DNA of 64,000 bases from assembly GCA_012274445.1 (NCBI GenBank), contig JAAROD010000087.1, forward strand, positions 496,001 to 560,000, in the 5' to 3' direction. This DNA is from Sclerotiophoma versabilis (lineage: Eukaryota > Ascomycota > Dothideomycetes > Pleosporales > Didymellaceae). The notes under the pieces were generated by a model that did no database searches, was not told where the DNA came from, and saw only the letters and a list, made by a program, of their open reading frames with translations. This document shows positions 56,701 to 64,000 of the stretch, piece after piece; the stretch's first letter is position 1; the number at the start of each line of letters is the position of its first letter. A program made the translations under genes and the position numbers.

Positions 56701-59448
56701 AGTAACATCGCGCGCCACTCTGATAATGGCTGGATTTGTACCATCACCGCCAAGGTACTTCTCCACGATGTTACGCAAGCTCTTCTCGTCGCCGTCCGGG
56801 CTTTCAACATAGAGCTCAGTGAATCTCGAACGAATGCCAGGTGGAAGGTCCTTCTTTCCAACATCTGTCGCGGGATTCATAGCTGCAAAGACCCTGAAGT
56901 TGGGATGCGCAACCACTCTCTCCACATTGCCAGTCTCCGTGAGCAAAATCGAAGGATTGCCGTCAGGACCCCCACCAAGCAGATCAGTAAGAGCTTCAAG
57001 TGTATCTGATGAAGCCAAATTAATCTCGTCGAGTAATACCCAGTCGCCATTTCGAACTGCCTTGACAATATTGCCTTCTAGGAACGAGAATGCGAAAGCA
57101 TCAGAGCCACTCGCGAGCTGAGCCTCAAGATCATGCAAATCCGTAGCAAATTTCTCCCAGCGTGCTGCCTGGAAGTTTGTGGGTAGCGAGTCCATCTTTC
57201 GCTTCTTCCTAGGCTGATCACCATCGGCATCAGGAGAGGATGGCTGCGATTCGTGTGCCTTGCGCGCCGCATCAACCATCTTCAGCGCTTCTCGCCAAAG
57301 AGTGCAGACACGCTTCCACTCGCCTTTTGCAACACGCTTGCCTAGCATCTCCATAAAGCGCAGATTCTTCTTTCTCGAGAAAGTAGTGTCGAAAAGGTCG
57401 TCGAACTCATCCTTGAGCGGAATGACGAGGCTGCGGACATTGACGGGCTTGTAGCCTCCGAGGAGATCGCCACTCTCGCTCTGTTGGGACAAGTTGAAGG
57501 CTACTAGTTTGCGACCAAGCTGCTCAGCCAGATACTGAATAGTGGTCGTTTTACCGGTTCCTGTCTCGCCAACAAGGAGAAGAGGCTCTTTTCGGTCAAC
57601 TGCCACAGCAACCTTCTCCAGCAACCGCAGAGTATAGTCGTTAGTAGAAAAGGGCCGACTGGACGATATTCGCTTCGACGACTTGTGTTTCGAGAGCCTG
57701 GCCCGTCCGACTTGGATCGTGCCTGCTGCTGTGGATTTGGAAGGCACTGATAGCTTCACCGAGCGGTCTCGAAGGAGGTGATCGCGCCTTTGTGGATCGA
57801 CATGAAGCTCCTCCGCTACGCAGGCCATGACCTTCAGTCGTGCTGAATCACCGCGCAAGCTGCCAGCGAAGCAGTCAAAGGCCTCCATGAAGATGTCATC
57901 CGTCTGTGCAGTGCTGAAAGAAGATGTCTGAGCCAGAAGAACAGCTATTCTGTCGCACCACTTCAGAAGATCACGCGGCGTCATTGCTCGAAGTGATGTG
58001 CCGTTTTCGGATGAGAATCTCGCGTCAGAATAGAGATCTATCAATCGTGAATATACTCTCATAATACCAGCGAGGTGCTTCCGTAGCGCTGGGTACTTTG
58101 CGGAGATGATCTGCTGGAATTCTTCAAGCTGCGGCATCTGCACCGTAATCGAATTCCAAAATCGGTGCCCAATCATGTTCTGGCGTGGGATAATCTCCTG
58201 GCCTCTTGGGTTGAGCGTGCTTCGCATTGTGGCAATAATGCGGAAACCTCTTGCAGCACGTACAGTCTCTCCACGACTGGGGATTAACAGCTCTCCGCGC
58301 TCGATGAGCGGTAGGAGTGTGCTGATGACCTCATTCGGCGCTCGATCTAGGTCCTCCACGAAGATCCATCGTCCCTCCCGAACAGCCGTTGTGAGCACAC
58401 CTGACTTCCAGGCGAAAGCTCCTGGCTTTGATCCTGTAGCATACATGCCAATAAGCAGTTTTGCGTCACTCTGCTCGTTCAGATGAAGTGTAACCATCTT
58501 GTCGAGCTTGTTGAGCTGCCAGGCAAAGTGCCTTGTCAGCAGGGTCTTTCCCGACCCTGCAAGACCGGTGAGAAGGAGAGGACCTGACCCAAGCAGTCCA
58601 TTGGCAATCTTGCTCAGATTAGCCTCGGTTGTGGGTGTCGATATAAGATCAGAGGGTCGTTCTTGAGAAGCTGCGCCGTCGAGTCGCGGAAGTAAAATGC
58701 CGTTGACATTTACCGTGTAGGGCGAGAGGTCCGAGTACAGGTGCGAGGCAGCAGGCGTAGTTTCTTCAGATCTCTGTTGTAACCTTGTCTGAACACTCTT
58801 CCACCTCTTCTCTTCCCATAATGAGAGAAAGCGGTAATCAATCTGCTGTCCTTCCCAGAGTCCCACCGCTTCCCCCTCACCAACGTGTCTCTTAACCATC
58901 TCTTGAGTCGCATGGTCTGCTGCGTGGACATACAGACAGAATAGCCGAACTGCGGCGTAACGTACGACACGATTCGAATGTTGAAACAAATGTTGTACAG
59001 CAACTGGGCGCACATACTGGGCAAAGGTGCGGCAGTCGTAACTAAGTAGTCGAAAGGCGCCAAGCAAAAGTTCGACAACGTTAGATATCGCGGGGTCTGT
59101 GGAATGACGCGGGTTTTGCGAACCAAAATATGTTGATTGCGAAACATGTGCTAAGAAGCGCTCCACGTGCTCTGCAAGGTGAGGCGCAAGAGGAAGGATT
59201 CGTCCAAAAGCGGCGATTTTCTCCTCGGTTTGGGTGCCAGACTGGATCCATCTTGCACACACTTCAGCATACAAGCCCTCATACTGCACAAAAAGGTCGT
59301 CCGTAGAGCCAGGCTTGAGAGCTTCCGTGGCAAGCGCGTTGATATTGGTCATTTTGGAGGCCATAATGGCGCTTTTACCGTTCGAGTTCGCGGTGACTGT
59401 GTTGTATGTTGATTTCGGGGCGCCTTCCCATAATTCCGACGCTTTCAT
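44779..59448 (-). CDS. MDN1: Midasin (MDN1/REA1), giant AAA ATPase of 60S maturation
   Basis: A single uninterrupted 14,670-bp frame encodes 4889 aa, almost the length of yeast Rea1 (4910). Six AAA modules show Walker A motifs near residues 294 (GLAGSGKT), 627 (GETGTGKT), 1067 (GPTSSGKT), 1364 (GETGCGKT), 1748 (GNPGVGKT) and 2055 (GPPGSGKT), with matching Walker B stretches such as WVLLDEINLASS and WIVLDELNLAPT. A long linker follows, then a very acidic Asp/Glu-rich region (about residues 4010-4560). The C-terminal MIDAS domain starts IALDDSRSMADSGASN (near 4660). Midasin pulls Ytm1 and Rsa4 off pre-60S particles in the nucleolus and nucleoplasm. The large open frames on the opposite strand at 46.3-47.7 kb are shadows of the acidic repeats. 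It is divergent from bL12m with 183 bp between starts. Confidence 0.97.
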   Translation of the reverse strand: MKASELWEGAPKSTYNTVTANSNGKSAIMASKMTNINALATEALKPGSTDDLFVQYEGLYAEVCARWIQSGTQTEEKIAAFGRILPLAPHLAEHVERFLAHVSQSTYFGSQNPRHSTDPAISNVVELLLGAFRLLSYDCRTFAQYVRPVAVQHLFQHSNRVVRYAAVRLFCLYVHAADHATQEMVKRHVGEGEAVGLWEGQQIDYRFLSLWEEKRWKSVQTRLQQRSEETTPAASHLYSDLSPYTVNVNGILLPRLDGAASQERPSDLISTPTTEANLSKIANGLLGSGPLLLTGLAGSGKTLLTRHFAWQLNKLDKMVTLHLNEQSDAKLLIGMYATGSKPGAFAWKSGVLTTAVREGRWIFVEDLDRAPNEVISTLLPLIERGELLIPSRGETVRAARGFRIIATMRSTLNPRGQEIIPRQNMIGHRFWNSITVQMPQLEEFQQIISAKYPALRKHLAGIMRVYSRLIDLYSDARFSSENGTSLRAMTPRDLLKWCDRIAVLLAQTSSFSTAQTDDIFMEAFDCFAGSLRGDSARLKVMACVAEELHVDPQRRDHLLRDRSVKLSVPSKSTAAGTIQVGRARLSKHKSSKRISSSRPFSTNDYTLRLLEKVAVAVDRKEPLLLVGETGTGKTTTIQYLAEQLGRKLVAFNLSQQSESGDLLGGYKPVNVRSLVIPLKDEFDDLFDTTFSRKKNLRFMEMLGKRVAKGEWKRVCTLWREALKMVDAARKAHESQPSSPDADGDQPRKKRKMDSLPTNFQAARWEKFATDLHDLEAQLASGSDAFAFSFLEGNIVKAVRNGDWVLLDEINLASSDTLEALTDLLGGGPDGNPSILLTETGNVERVVAHPNFRVFAAMNPATDVGKKDLPPGIRSRFTELYVESPDGDEKSLRNIVEKYLGGDGTNPAIIRVARDVTSLYLEIQQLTKANMLVDGADQKPHFSLRTLTRTLTYARETAPLCSLRRALYEGFHMSFLTFLNKASEDLVASLIMKHMFPQKASLKAELNKPLQQPNDGRAYVRQGHYLLRQGPQPVQEESHYIITNFVQRNMNNLIRAASTRRYPVLIQGPTSSGKTSMIEYLAKRSGNTFVRINNHEHTDLQEYLGSYVSGADGKLTFQEGILVRALREGHWIVLDELNLAPTDVLEALNRLLDDNRELLIPETQEVVRPHDDFMLFATQNPAGLYGGRKVLSRAFRNRFLELHFDDIPVEELKEILHRRVQIPESWCGKIVQVYKELSTLRQENRIFEQKSFATLRDLFRWAQRKAETIQDLAVNGYMLLAERVRKEEERIAVKKIMETVLSKNGPRVTIDDEQIFSQENVKQIIDSAPDESKKIDAGVVWTRAMRRLFVLVRHAMVNNEPVLLIGETGCGKTTVCQMLADAFGKELHILNAHQNTETGDLIGAQRPIRNRAAIEEALRRDVLEAFEGVPSEVNPHTLDLDALLHLYDQLDKEPTITIRQDLRVSIQTHRVKAGALFEWADGSLVNAMKNDQYFLLDEISLADDSVLERLNSVLEPSRTLLLAEKGPVDSLVVAGPEFQFLATMNPGGDYGKKELSPALRNRFTEIWVPALSDLEDILQIVRSKLNPNATHYAEAIVSFSQWFNDKYNTSVASSISIRDTLAWVTFVNSTVHDDPVFGIVHGAAMVFIDTLGANPAGLLAISAASIDDERKACLEQLSKLLQQDISPLYFGRIDIVSTDQSFQLGTFSIPKFSSAAAETNDFALEAPTTRGNAMRVIRALQLAKPILLEGNPGVGKTTLVTALAKAIGKPLTRLNLSEQTDLMDLFGSDVPVEGGAAGTFAWRDAPFLKAMKNGDWVLLDEMNLASQSVLEGLNAVLDHRGEVYISELDQTFHKHRDFRVFAAQNPHHQGGGRKGLPASFVNRFTVVYADVFRPEDLILICKKVFPNIGDEEIKKLISFVAQLDEQVVTHRAFGNLGAPWEFNLRDTLRWLQLLASSEYPGSARDFLDAIFVQRFRAESDRTRLLKLFEHLYGAHEPRMSLYHNISTDTLQVGLGLLHRDTAIARPDAISTLRVPQLGPMEALLISVKQNWPVILVGPPGSGKTAMISQLACFVGAELVTFSMNADVDAMDLVGGYEQIDSSRQLHQCLEQLEVLVRRKIAFSEQSSQPLVQLLEHLYVGGTQFTESFFSVLQEVAQHDTEASVLAHDLHNVLKSSKQQIDGARFQWVDGILIRALEEGKWLVLDNANLCSSAVLDRLNSLLEPNGYLSINEHSTADGEARIVRPHPDFRIFMTMDPRFGELSRAMRNRAVEICLLESEQVVDHPSVLEYPLESAMYRFRQLPVREETMAQTLQSRFENLSFADSNLLESFAKQARLGLVPHGASVQTIDKPALETMQLVATAQLPDALEDNLSRFTQFISKEWAVQMQPHLASDGMIELLPYHPLGNELSLNRSTTTKANAFQYSQMYDLMLDLYDMRQAIHSLPSAKFERRKERQKLPAFLHSFWQVLVKLTEGIWAVNNESQYMDLSFLKPLRTMFWAFFTLAKSSAFDRATFHTYLKMLSSSIPAVSSESHVAVQTLAAVLSKQVAAFGADAQLTTGLNMEPLWRHLKPNTPKSIAELEAILKLEALADRLDAVMWKSNLKADEMIQIRERFASSLQLVRKEDVNPDELITILELAVRELEDGIGEDDATITPYFEEEFEGLCQFLDVAIRQDGIRYITDDPSSALISARLKATLFARRPTKLATVAVGKASSPTNIFTKVHRHIGLVKEPADSVALESRFHIAMLTKLHGADEVQLTQLARFETELQVLSQQIVLDAEKITRDQDEALDTLYLDLWQAIDSSIPGVLHTKIRASSKATGQEWIELALLGLSAYVPNYPHDPALRPMIERRMFKEEKTNLLSALGALRSFQTDFTGQDTSLRIRQVEVSIQSMGEEPLVPAIARPEVSELDGLQGEFTNLLSIIQPLLNKSMSGDEAALDATLHQNVVRVIQRLTEGYRAYDDITDTVVGLLACLYIGLLLAKKRHEDQEQTKVGKSLDYVSRETPFLGYQNNALSVSTADFLYGAEQALSQSNTTIDPRWHTLYILSILKSTDSTLMSKPTARGLLHGIFTSFFTEYKTKLLKDQEKEAQDKSLYSYRGMEEDENDEEDRTLFPDYEAEHEDEAQAAAPTTQSVAQATSRDHAIRLANIHTELFLEGREGSESVKTLLEWSATEMNRVAEGKSHGTTHENALPALYLALEKKVDALNGSGTGPGYNFYFDANLPEAKRLITFVHRIQARYRQIRSVWPEHMTLTDVLRTCDEALAFRHVDPVAKFITKAEKLHAYMYEWQRVASKQYSTADLFDDLTKLLVSWRQLELTTWARLFDLEVEKCRDNAKSWFFVAYETVIAASESVEDEQAMRTHAKELLKSLEGFFESTTLGQFGQRLKLLQQLRQHAVMRMQDVETFRILYSALDNFIAYFSRLDKPVREVLAKGRQTLEKEVNNVIKLASWKDTNIEALKQSAKTSHRKLSKLVRKFRAVLNKPVSGVMSAGFADDGLLQREASLALVSAAVNPEATACCDNRVSGWNERPTRFKNLGITIKMMRNLSLPSDDSVDGAAYIEELISSITTSIVELQKATPSTLTEDNKAEVQQLKTQKRKLYADTMKELRQMGVKSNLSVDTLVKQDELSTVLSTLPLVQDVGVGCGRVAESHLHQVLNLMPQIRAVSKEHSSDLTSNDVAKSIGYIEGLLHISIKQRGVLNRASQAFEASKAPLAVIANLWQPDSNHLMAVVPQQSEATLSLQPSLRWLIVALKTGTDVVAAQAKLGKTNELDSLLRDMREWTVRLQDLADAYDKLPNLPANVRSNAHQAFDKSVETAIADLRAAFEGWNNNNEIARTVLKHVVPFIFHTPEVAAQLASHELQQTAEQCSNDIFVALDSIFGSMQDVEVALKELPASSEDTAWLVKEEQALSSAINGLHATQIHDALHAILDKMQCLHNSAKIQGIAAMFAAIQPILNQYIASYQYLLDRFDALHASTTKLLCRLSRSFIQVGTQGFCQPPEKSSDPQKGKDEKLEEGTGLGEGEGAEDISKDIEDDEDLEDLAQEKGEREGSIEEQDDAVDMGENDMEGQTEEMGEKEDKGDEEGEEGDDDVQSEVGSVDDLGPSAVDEKMWDEGGKDDDAKDKEGKQDVGTEDQEEQVASEQKEKEKEKDPAGEEGKEENKQDGQEGEEDEEMEGEDQEENVGAGETEQMDPHAKEEETLDLPEDLNIDGQDDDGKEDDNLGDMDMGDDLPEDEIDPDIGPDAEPDTVDEEIGPEQGGEEEKDTTGHVQDEEQSAEDEEQDGDEPMDDDTIPLPDENMPDEPHEQKDIDQTDPNAEAGAGTEANEEAHQNKNEQASASAANREEGEEGDGSDQKQDTAAEDGTLGQTTAPDAGGRGEEPEESKESQSFKKLGDVLEKWYNQQKQISEAREKDETQVQQIDKEIDMADADFEHLQDEEQQADTQALGTATEEQAKALDHDMAMPMNEKDEDEKMPTRPEDNEQDIENPDDVEMEDADSKPEPEQEEQQPQPGATDGQPQAFIGDQKSFSNQDDEDMADAMPLDEEVSDSESVDEVDHRLETTHLDSTAMDPTTARSLWFAHESATHSLSQQLTESLRLILAPTLATKLRGDFRTGKRLNLKRIIPYIASGYKRDKIWLRRSQPSKRSYQVMIALDDSRSMADSGASNLALKTLTLVTRSLAMLEVGEVSVVGFGDSVNVAHDFDKPFTSEAGVRVFEQFGFDATKTNVRGLVDRSLDLFAEARRKGSSSAGEDLWQLMLVVSDGICDSHAEIQRLVRKAQEERVMIVFIIIDATATAPFAAPAPAPSDNPAAQPETPKKEVKTSILDLQSVEITPEGRVVRWKYMERFPFRYYLVVRDVRELPGVLAGALRQWFGEVAGSAS

Positions 59449-59631
59449 ACAACAGTCGTGATTTTGTCGTGGCGTTGTCTACAATCTCTAACTTTTTTGC
59501 GGGCCCCTGCACTTCCAAGCCAAGGCGCTAAACCGCAAATGGTGCATTACCGTCCGCAAAATCTACGGAAAGTACGACACGACGACAGACTGCCATCCAC
59601 CCCATCGACCGCCCGATCCACACAGCACACC
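59449..59631. promoter_or_regulatory. Putative bidirectional promoter MDN1/bL12m
   Basis: 183 bp separate ATGs at 59448 (minus) and 59632 (plus), coupling a 60S-assembly gene with a mitochondrial ribosomal-protein gene. No element is assigned. Confidence 0.35.
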
Positions 59632-60490
59632 ATGTCCGCCTCCGCATCTCGCACCCTCAGGCGCTGCGTCTGCACCGCCCGCCCTGCGATGGGAGTTCGT
59701 CCGGCCGTTGGAGGAGCACAGCAGAGGATACAGCGGAGATGGCAGTCTGATGCTGCGGCGCCGCCTACAAACCCCAAGATTGCGACAATCGTAGATCAGA
59801 TCAGCCAATTGACCCTGTTGGAGACCGCAGATCTCGTCTCGACACTGAAGGTACGACCGACATACAAGATAAGAGCGGAGCAAGGAGTGCAGGAGGCGTT
59901 GGCAGTATTTCACGTTGGCGTTCCTCTCGAAGCTGAGGCTGCAATATTCTGGCTCTGGGATTTCCACGACTATCCAAATCACGCTTTAAAATCGGCTGAT
60001 CTCGTAGGACGGTCACGCGCTGTCAACAGATCAATTGCTGCAAGTGCGGAAGGAGCCCTGCTTTGATTGAACGTTCGGCTGAATTACTGCACGCCTTCCT
60101 GCTGCTTGAGGCTCTCTTATATTCAAGTGACACTATTAGCTAACACAATGCTGCTAGACTCGCCTCAACATCCCTGACATGCCCATGGGTGGCTTTGTTG
60201 CCGCTGGCGGCGCTGGTCCAGCTGCCGCCGCCCCGCCTGCCGAAGAGGAAGAAGCCGCGCCCGCTGCTGCCGAGAAGACGCTATTCAACCTCAAGCTCGA
60301 GAAGTTCGACGCCGGGTCGAAGCCGAAGGTCATTAAGGAGATTAAGAGCATGTTGGGACTCTCATTGGTGGACAGCAAGAAGTTTGTCGAGAGCGCGCCG
60401 AAGATGATGAAGGAGGGCGTGCCCAAGGAGGAGGCGGAGAAGATCGTCGAGACACTCAAGGCGCTCGGTGCAACAGCCATTATGGAGTAA
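59632..60490 (+). CDS. MRPL12: Mitochondrial ribosomal protein bL12m
   Basis: Two exons, 59632-59850 and 60158-60490, with an unusually long intron of 307 bp, giving 183 aa. The N-terminus (SRTLRRCVCTARPAMGVR...RRWQS) is a basic presequence. The L12 N-terminal dimerisation segment follows (NPKIATIVDQISQLTLLETADLVSTLK). After an Ala/Pro/Glu hinge comes the C-terminal L7/L12 domain (EKTLFNLKLEKFDAGSKPKVIKEIKSMLGLSLVDSKKFVE...VPKEEAEKIVETLKALGATAIME). It forms the stalk that recruits translation factors to the mitoribosome. The longer open frame to 60066 reads into the intron. Confidence 0.93.
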
Positions 60491-60838
60491 ACAGATTATC
60501 GGGAGTTAGGGATGGGCAGCACGGGGACAGAACATGTATCATAGTGAGCTGTGGCGTGTACAGATATGTATGGCATATGGCATTGGTCAAACTTGGATGT
60601 ATTGAGTATACGTGCAGTACAATAGACCGCGTATAAACCTATCCGCAACGTCGCAGATGGCCTCGAGGAGCTTACGGAACTCCTTAATAGGTTTCAGCAA
60701 GCTAAGGAAACGCAGAATCATAGTCCAACAATGAAGATATGCCTTGGGTATCTGCCCAAGACCCCAACGCCCGAAGATGCAATTCCCAAGAACGCCCCTC
60801 TATGCTCGACACGGCCAAGCGCCCTCGAAAGTCCCAAC
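60491..60838. other. Convergent intergenic, no gene seen
   Basis: 348 bp between the bL12m and CTK3 3' ends, with AT-rich 3'-UTR-like text. Confidence 0.45.
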
Positions 60839-61589
60839 CTATCCAAGCGCAATAGCCTGGTCCCTCTCCTCCTTGTCCTCTTTCCCGATAATGTAGTCAT
60901 CCTCGCCAATGTCACTCGCCTCGTCCCAGAGTTTGTGCATCTCCTCCTCGCCCTGGCCCGGCACAGCCCAGATACTCTCTCGCAGCCTCTTATGCCTCTC
61001 GCGATCTTCTTCTATACGGTGTTCGATCTGGCGTTTGTCAAGCTTCACATTCTTTGACGAGGCATTGTTGGCGGGCGAGGCGTCAAAGGGGTCTTCTGGC
61101 TCGCGAGCTCGGAGGACGGCTTCGAGCTCTGTGACAGTCTCGGGAAGGAGAATGTCAATCTTTTCAAGTGTATGCAGGACCTGGCAATTGTCAGTAACCA
61201 GGGTTCCAAAGCTGCTGCGCCGTGTATGGATAGTGTCTCACCTTCCTCACAACCCTAACATTCGCACCCTCCTCTCCAATCACACACTCCACAACCGGCA
61301 ATATATCCCTCTGCAACATTCTCACAAACCCCATTGCACTGCCCTCGCCCGTCGGCGGCCCTCCGTCCTTGACGGCCATCTCGCACAAGCTCTCGATGAA
61401 GAACATTATGTTTGCGCGCGTGTTCATGTTGGTGCGCTCTAGCTGCTCAAGGATGCACGAGTGCAGGTCCTCGTCCATGTCGCGGTTCTTAAGCGCATAG
61501 ACGGCGGCTTTATGGATCGATGTGTGCGATGCACTCAGGTGCGACAGCAGCGTTGTGAAGCGCTGGCGCACTTCGAAGGGGTCCGCCAT
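60839..61589 (-). CDS. CTK3: CTD kinase subunit gamma (CTK3)
   Basis: Two exons, 61589-61242 and 61180-60839, with a 61-bp intron, giving 229 aa. The N-terminal CID-like domain is recognisable: MADPFEVRQRFTTLLSHLSAS, YALKNRDMDEDLHSCILEQLERTNMNTRANIMFFIESLCEMA, FVRMLQRDILPVVECV, VRVVRK-VLHTLEKIDILLPETVTELEAVL. The C-terminal part is charged and helical (RQIEHRIEEDRERHKRLRESIWAVPG; DEASDIGEDDYII). Ctk3 works with Ctk1 kinase and Ctk2 cyclin to phosphorylate Ser2 of the RNA polymerase II tail during elongation. It is divergent from PRO3. Confidence 0.9.
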
Positions 61590-61908
61590 GATGCGCGGTG
61601 CTCGTGATCGTGCCTCGATATAGTGTAAAATCCGGGGAAGCTAGATCCTGGTATGCCGACAGTACGGAGTGCCGTAAATATGCGTGTGTTGCGTGGATCG
61701 GTACGGTGAATACGTAAGATTGGTAACGAGAAAGCTATGGTGGAGTCGCGACTGCAGGGCTGGCGCGCGCATACCGTCGGCGCGTTAGGAGCTACCCCAC
61801 GCCGACGTCGCTCTGGCCCTGGGGTTTTCTTTTGGCATTCCGGAGTCACTGCACGATTGCTCATTCAACACCACAGATTCCTAGACAATTGCAGAAAAAA
61901 TCTACACA
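61590..61908. promoter_or_regulatory. Divergent intergenic, CTK3/PRO3
   Basis: 319 bp between outward-facing starts at 61589 and 61909. No specific element was recognised. Confidence 0.35.
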
Positions 61909-62997
61909 ATGGCGTCTCAGGATTCTAAGCCCCTCACCTTGACCGTCCTTGGTTCTGGTACGTACAATCATTCTACCAGGGCACAACGCCCCGCAGTGCG
62001 CCCTCGAGCTGTTCGGGAAGGGAGAAGTCATTCCCAGGAGGTTGTGCTAGCAGGGCGTTGTGCATAGCTCTACAAGCCATGTCTGACGACCACAGGCACC
62101 ATGGGCATCGCCATCATGGGCGGCGTCATGGCCTCCCTCGCCAAAGCCAAAACCGCCGCAGCCATCGACTCCTCGTCTGCCCCCAAGGACACCCCGAACG
62201 TTTCCCGCTTCGTGGCCTGCGACACCTGGAAACCCGCTGAATCAAACGTCAAGAAGGCTCTCGGCCACTACAACTTCGACCTGCAGACGCTTACAAATGA
62301 GAATCTGAAGGGTGTCCAACAAGCAGACATCGTTCTTCTGTCCTGCAAACCCTACGGCTTCAAGACCATCCTGGGCGAGGAGGGCATGCGCGATGCACTC
62401 AAGGGCAAGATCATTGTCAGCATCCTGGCTGGCGTCACACAAAAGCAGATCTCAGAGTTCCTCTACCCCGAGGGCGTAGACAAGGTCGAGGATGCATGCA
62501 GGGTGGTGCGCGTCATGCCCAACACCGCGTCTTTTGTTGGCGAGTCTATGAGCGTGATCGAGACTAGCGATCCTCCACTATCAGAGGCACAGTACAAGCT
62601 CGTCGAGTTCGTCTTCAGCTCCATCGGCCGTGTCACAACACTTCCGCCTGCGAACATGGACATTGCAACAGCACTGTGCGGTTCAGGACCTGCCTTCTTC
62701 GCCCTGATCCTCGAGGCAGCTGCAGACGGTGCCGTTGCTATGGGAATGCCGCGTGCACAGGCGTACGAGATGGCTGCACAGACGATGCGCGGAACTACAG
62801 GGCTGGTATTGAACGGCGAGCACCCTGCTGTGCTGAAGGATAAAGTATCCACGCCGGGTGGTTGCACAATCGGCGGGCTGATGTCGCTGGAGAAGGATGG
62901 CGTAAGGAATGCAGTCGCAACAGCAATCAGGGAAGCCTGTGTTGTTGCGTCGAGATTGGGTGGTGAGCAGAGGGAGTTCGTTAACCACAGGCACTAA
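61909..62997 (+). CDS. PRO3: Pyrroline-5-carboxylate reductase (PRO3)
   Basis: Two exons, 61909-61957 and 62096-62997, with a 138-bp intron that splits the nucleotide-binding motif (TVLGSG-TMGIAIMGG), giving 316 aa. Key stretches are VLLSCKPYGFKTILG, VSILAGVTQKQI, VVRVMPNTASFVGESM, ALCGSGPAFFALILEAAADGAVAMGM and the P5CR signature VSTPGGCTIGGLMSLEKDGVR. The enzyme reduces P5C to proline with NAD(P)H, the last step of proline synthesis. Confidence 0.95.
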
Positions 62998-64000
62998 GTC
63001 GATGTCTTGCATTGCCACAACATAACAAAAACCATGATATCCAACCCAGATCCAAAAGGGCATATACCTTTCCCAGACCTTCTTCTCATACATCATCACA
63101 AACAAGTGAGGTTGGAGTATGGCTCATTCCACCAATACGGGTCTCTCGAGCCGAATTGGCCTTCGCTAGCGCTGCAGTTGTGAAAGGGATGCCCTTCACC
63201 AAGGCTGACCAACGACGATTTCAATATCTCGATCCCAAGAATTCGAACCCAACAGTTCGATCTCAGTAATTCGACCCCAGTAGCTCAACCCCTTAACAAT
63301 TCTCCGAATTTGAATCTCTTGTGTGTGATCGATCGATTGCCCCACGTGTTGTACTCATCAGCTGTGCGTACATCATCACACTCATGGTGCTTGTCTTCTC
63401 ATGCACGCTAGTCCGGAGGGTACGCTCTCAATTCAAATACTGTCTTCATCTGCTTACATGGATTGCAGGCTTGAGACCCACTGCTTTCCCACAGATGCCA
63501 CAGTTCGGCCGTAGGCTACGTCTCCGGTATCATCAACCTCGTAAGGGATATCGCAGTCTTGGTGCTCCCGGTCGCTGGTGTGACACGGCTGCAGATGGAG
63601 ACATGCAAGAAAGCTGATGTTTCTGCCGTGTTTGCAACAGGCTTAGTGTGTGTTATCCCCCTTTTGTCTTGCCTTGTCGTATACAAAACTGATGCGAATA
63701 ATGCCTGCGGGGTATCAGTACCTCGACTAAACTGTTCCTTCCATGAAGCAAAGAGTAACGACAAGACTTATTGGCTTGTGGTTGTGGGTCTCTGTGGCAC
63801 TGGGAAGAGTGTTTGAACAATTTCTTGTAGATTGATTGTAAACTTATGTCCAGATGCAGCTCTTTCCTTTCATATATGCATTCGACGATGCGTCGGTCCG
63901 CCTTGGTCACTCACTCCGATCGACTGAACTACAAAATGCACATCTCCTGTGCCGCTTCTCCTTCCACGAGCTTGATGAAAGCATGCCAGCATACGAGCTT
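62998..64000. other. Intergenic, no gene seen
   Basis: The last kilobase holds only short frames. Around 63225-63310 there is a loose run of TTCGA/CCCAAC-type short repeats. A gene continuing past 64000 cannot be excluded. Confidence 0.4.

Noticed and set aside
1..64000. CRISPR arrays, bacterial operons, or prophage features.
   Set aside because: The window is spliced eukaryotic nuclear DNA; the only array-like repeat is the coding one in the precursor.

Overview
The window is nuclear DNA of a filamentous ascomycete (Pezizomycotina). Gene content and style suggest Dothideomycetes, probably Pleosporales, but that rank is inference. The evidence is short (about 42-140 bp, mostly near 50 bp) GT-AG introns with CTAAC/CTGAC-like branch sites, transposons with the TA-rich, TAG/TAA-riddled look of repeat-induced point mutation (RIP), and fungus-specific families (UstYa oxidase, secreted Cys-rich proteins). 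I rebuilt gene models by hand from splice signals and frame continuity; every multi-exon model reported closes in frame.

Layout. 0-10.9 kb is conserved core: SFC1 mitochondrial succinate/fumarate carrier (-), an FHIP/RAI16-like protein (-), an RBR-type RING protein (+), and the head-to-head 60S-biogenesis pair NIP7 (-) / NOC3 (+). 10.9-19 kb is decayed: a broken C2H2-like fungal gene, then a Tc1-like transposon (15466-18958) into which a Fot1/pogo-like transposon (16779-18913) has inserted. 19-31.4 kb is an accessory island: a SAM methyltransferase, a single-pass membrane protein, a small secreted protein, a repeat-peptide precursor, a UstYa (DUF3328) oxidase, a tyrosinase and an N2227/carnosine-type N-methyltransferase. 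32-41.3 kb holds ALG5, a Kelch protein, a CaiB/BaiF CoA-transferase divergent from a cytochrome P450, and a small ORFan. 42-44.5 kb holds two secreted proteins. 44.8-59.4 kb is a single 14.67-kb exon for midasin (MDN1/REA1), divergent from mitochondrial ribosomal protein bL12m. CTK3 and P5C reductase (PRO3) follow. The last 1 kb shows no gene.

The most exciting system is the candidate dikaritin-like RiPP (ribosomally made, post-translationally modified peptide) cluster at 23.9-31.4 kb. Its precursor has a signal peptide and 17 copies of the core HVYGVDADE (one HIYGVDADE), each set off by Kex2-type KR sites. Around it lie a UstYa protein with both HxxHC motifs and a secreted tyrosinase with a full set of copper-binding histidines, the enzyme types known to cyclise and oxidise tyrosine-containing cores in ustiloxin/phomopsin/asperipin pathways. 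Because every core starts with His, the neighbouring N2227-type (carnosine histidine N-methyltransferase family) enzyme is a provocative candidate tailoring enzyme. Cluster membership beyond precursor, UstYa and tyrosinase is inference.
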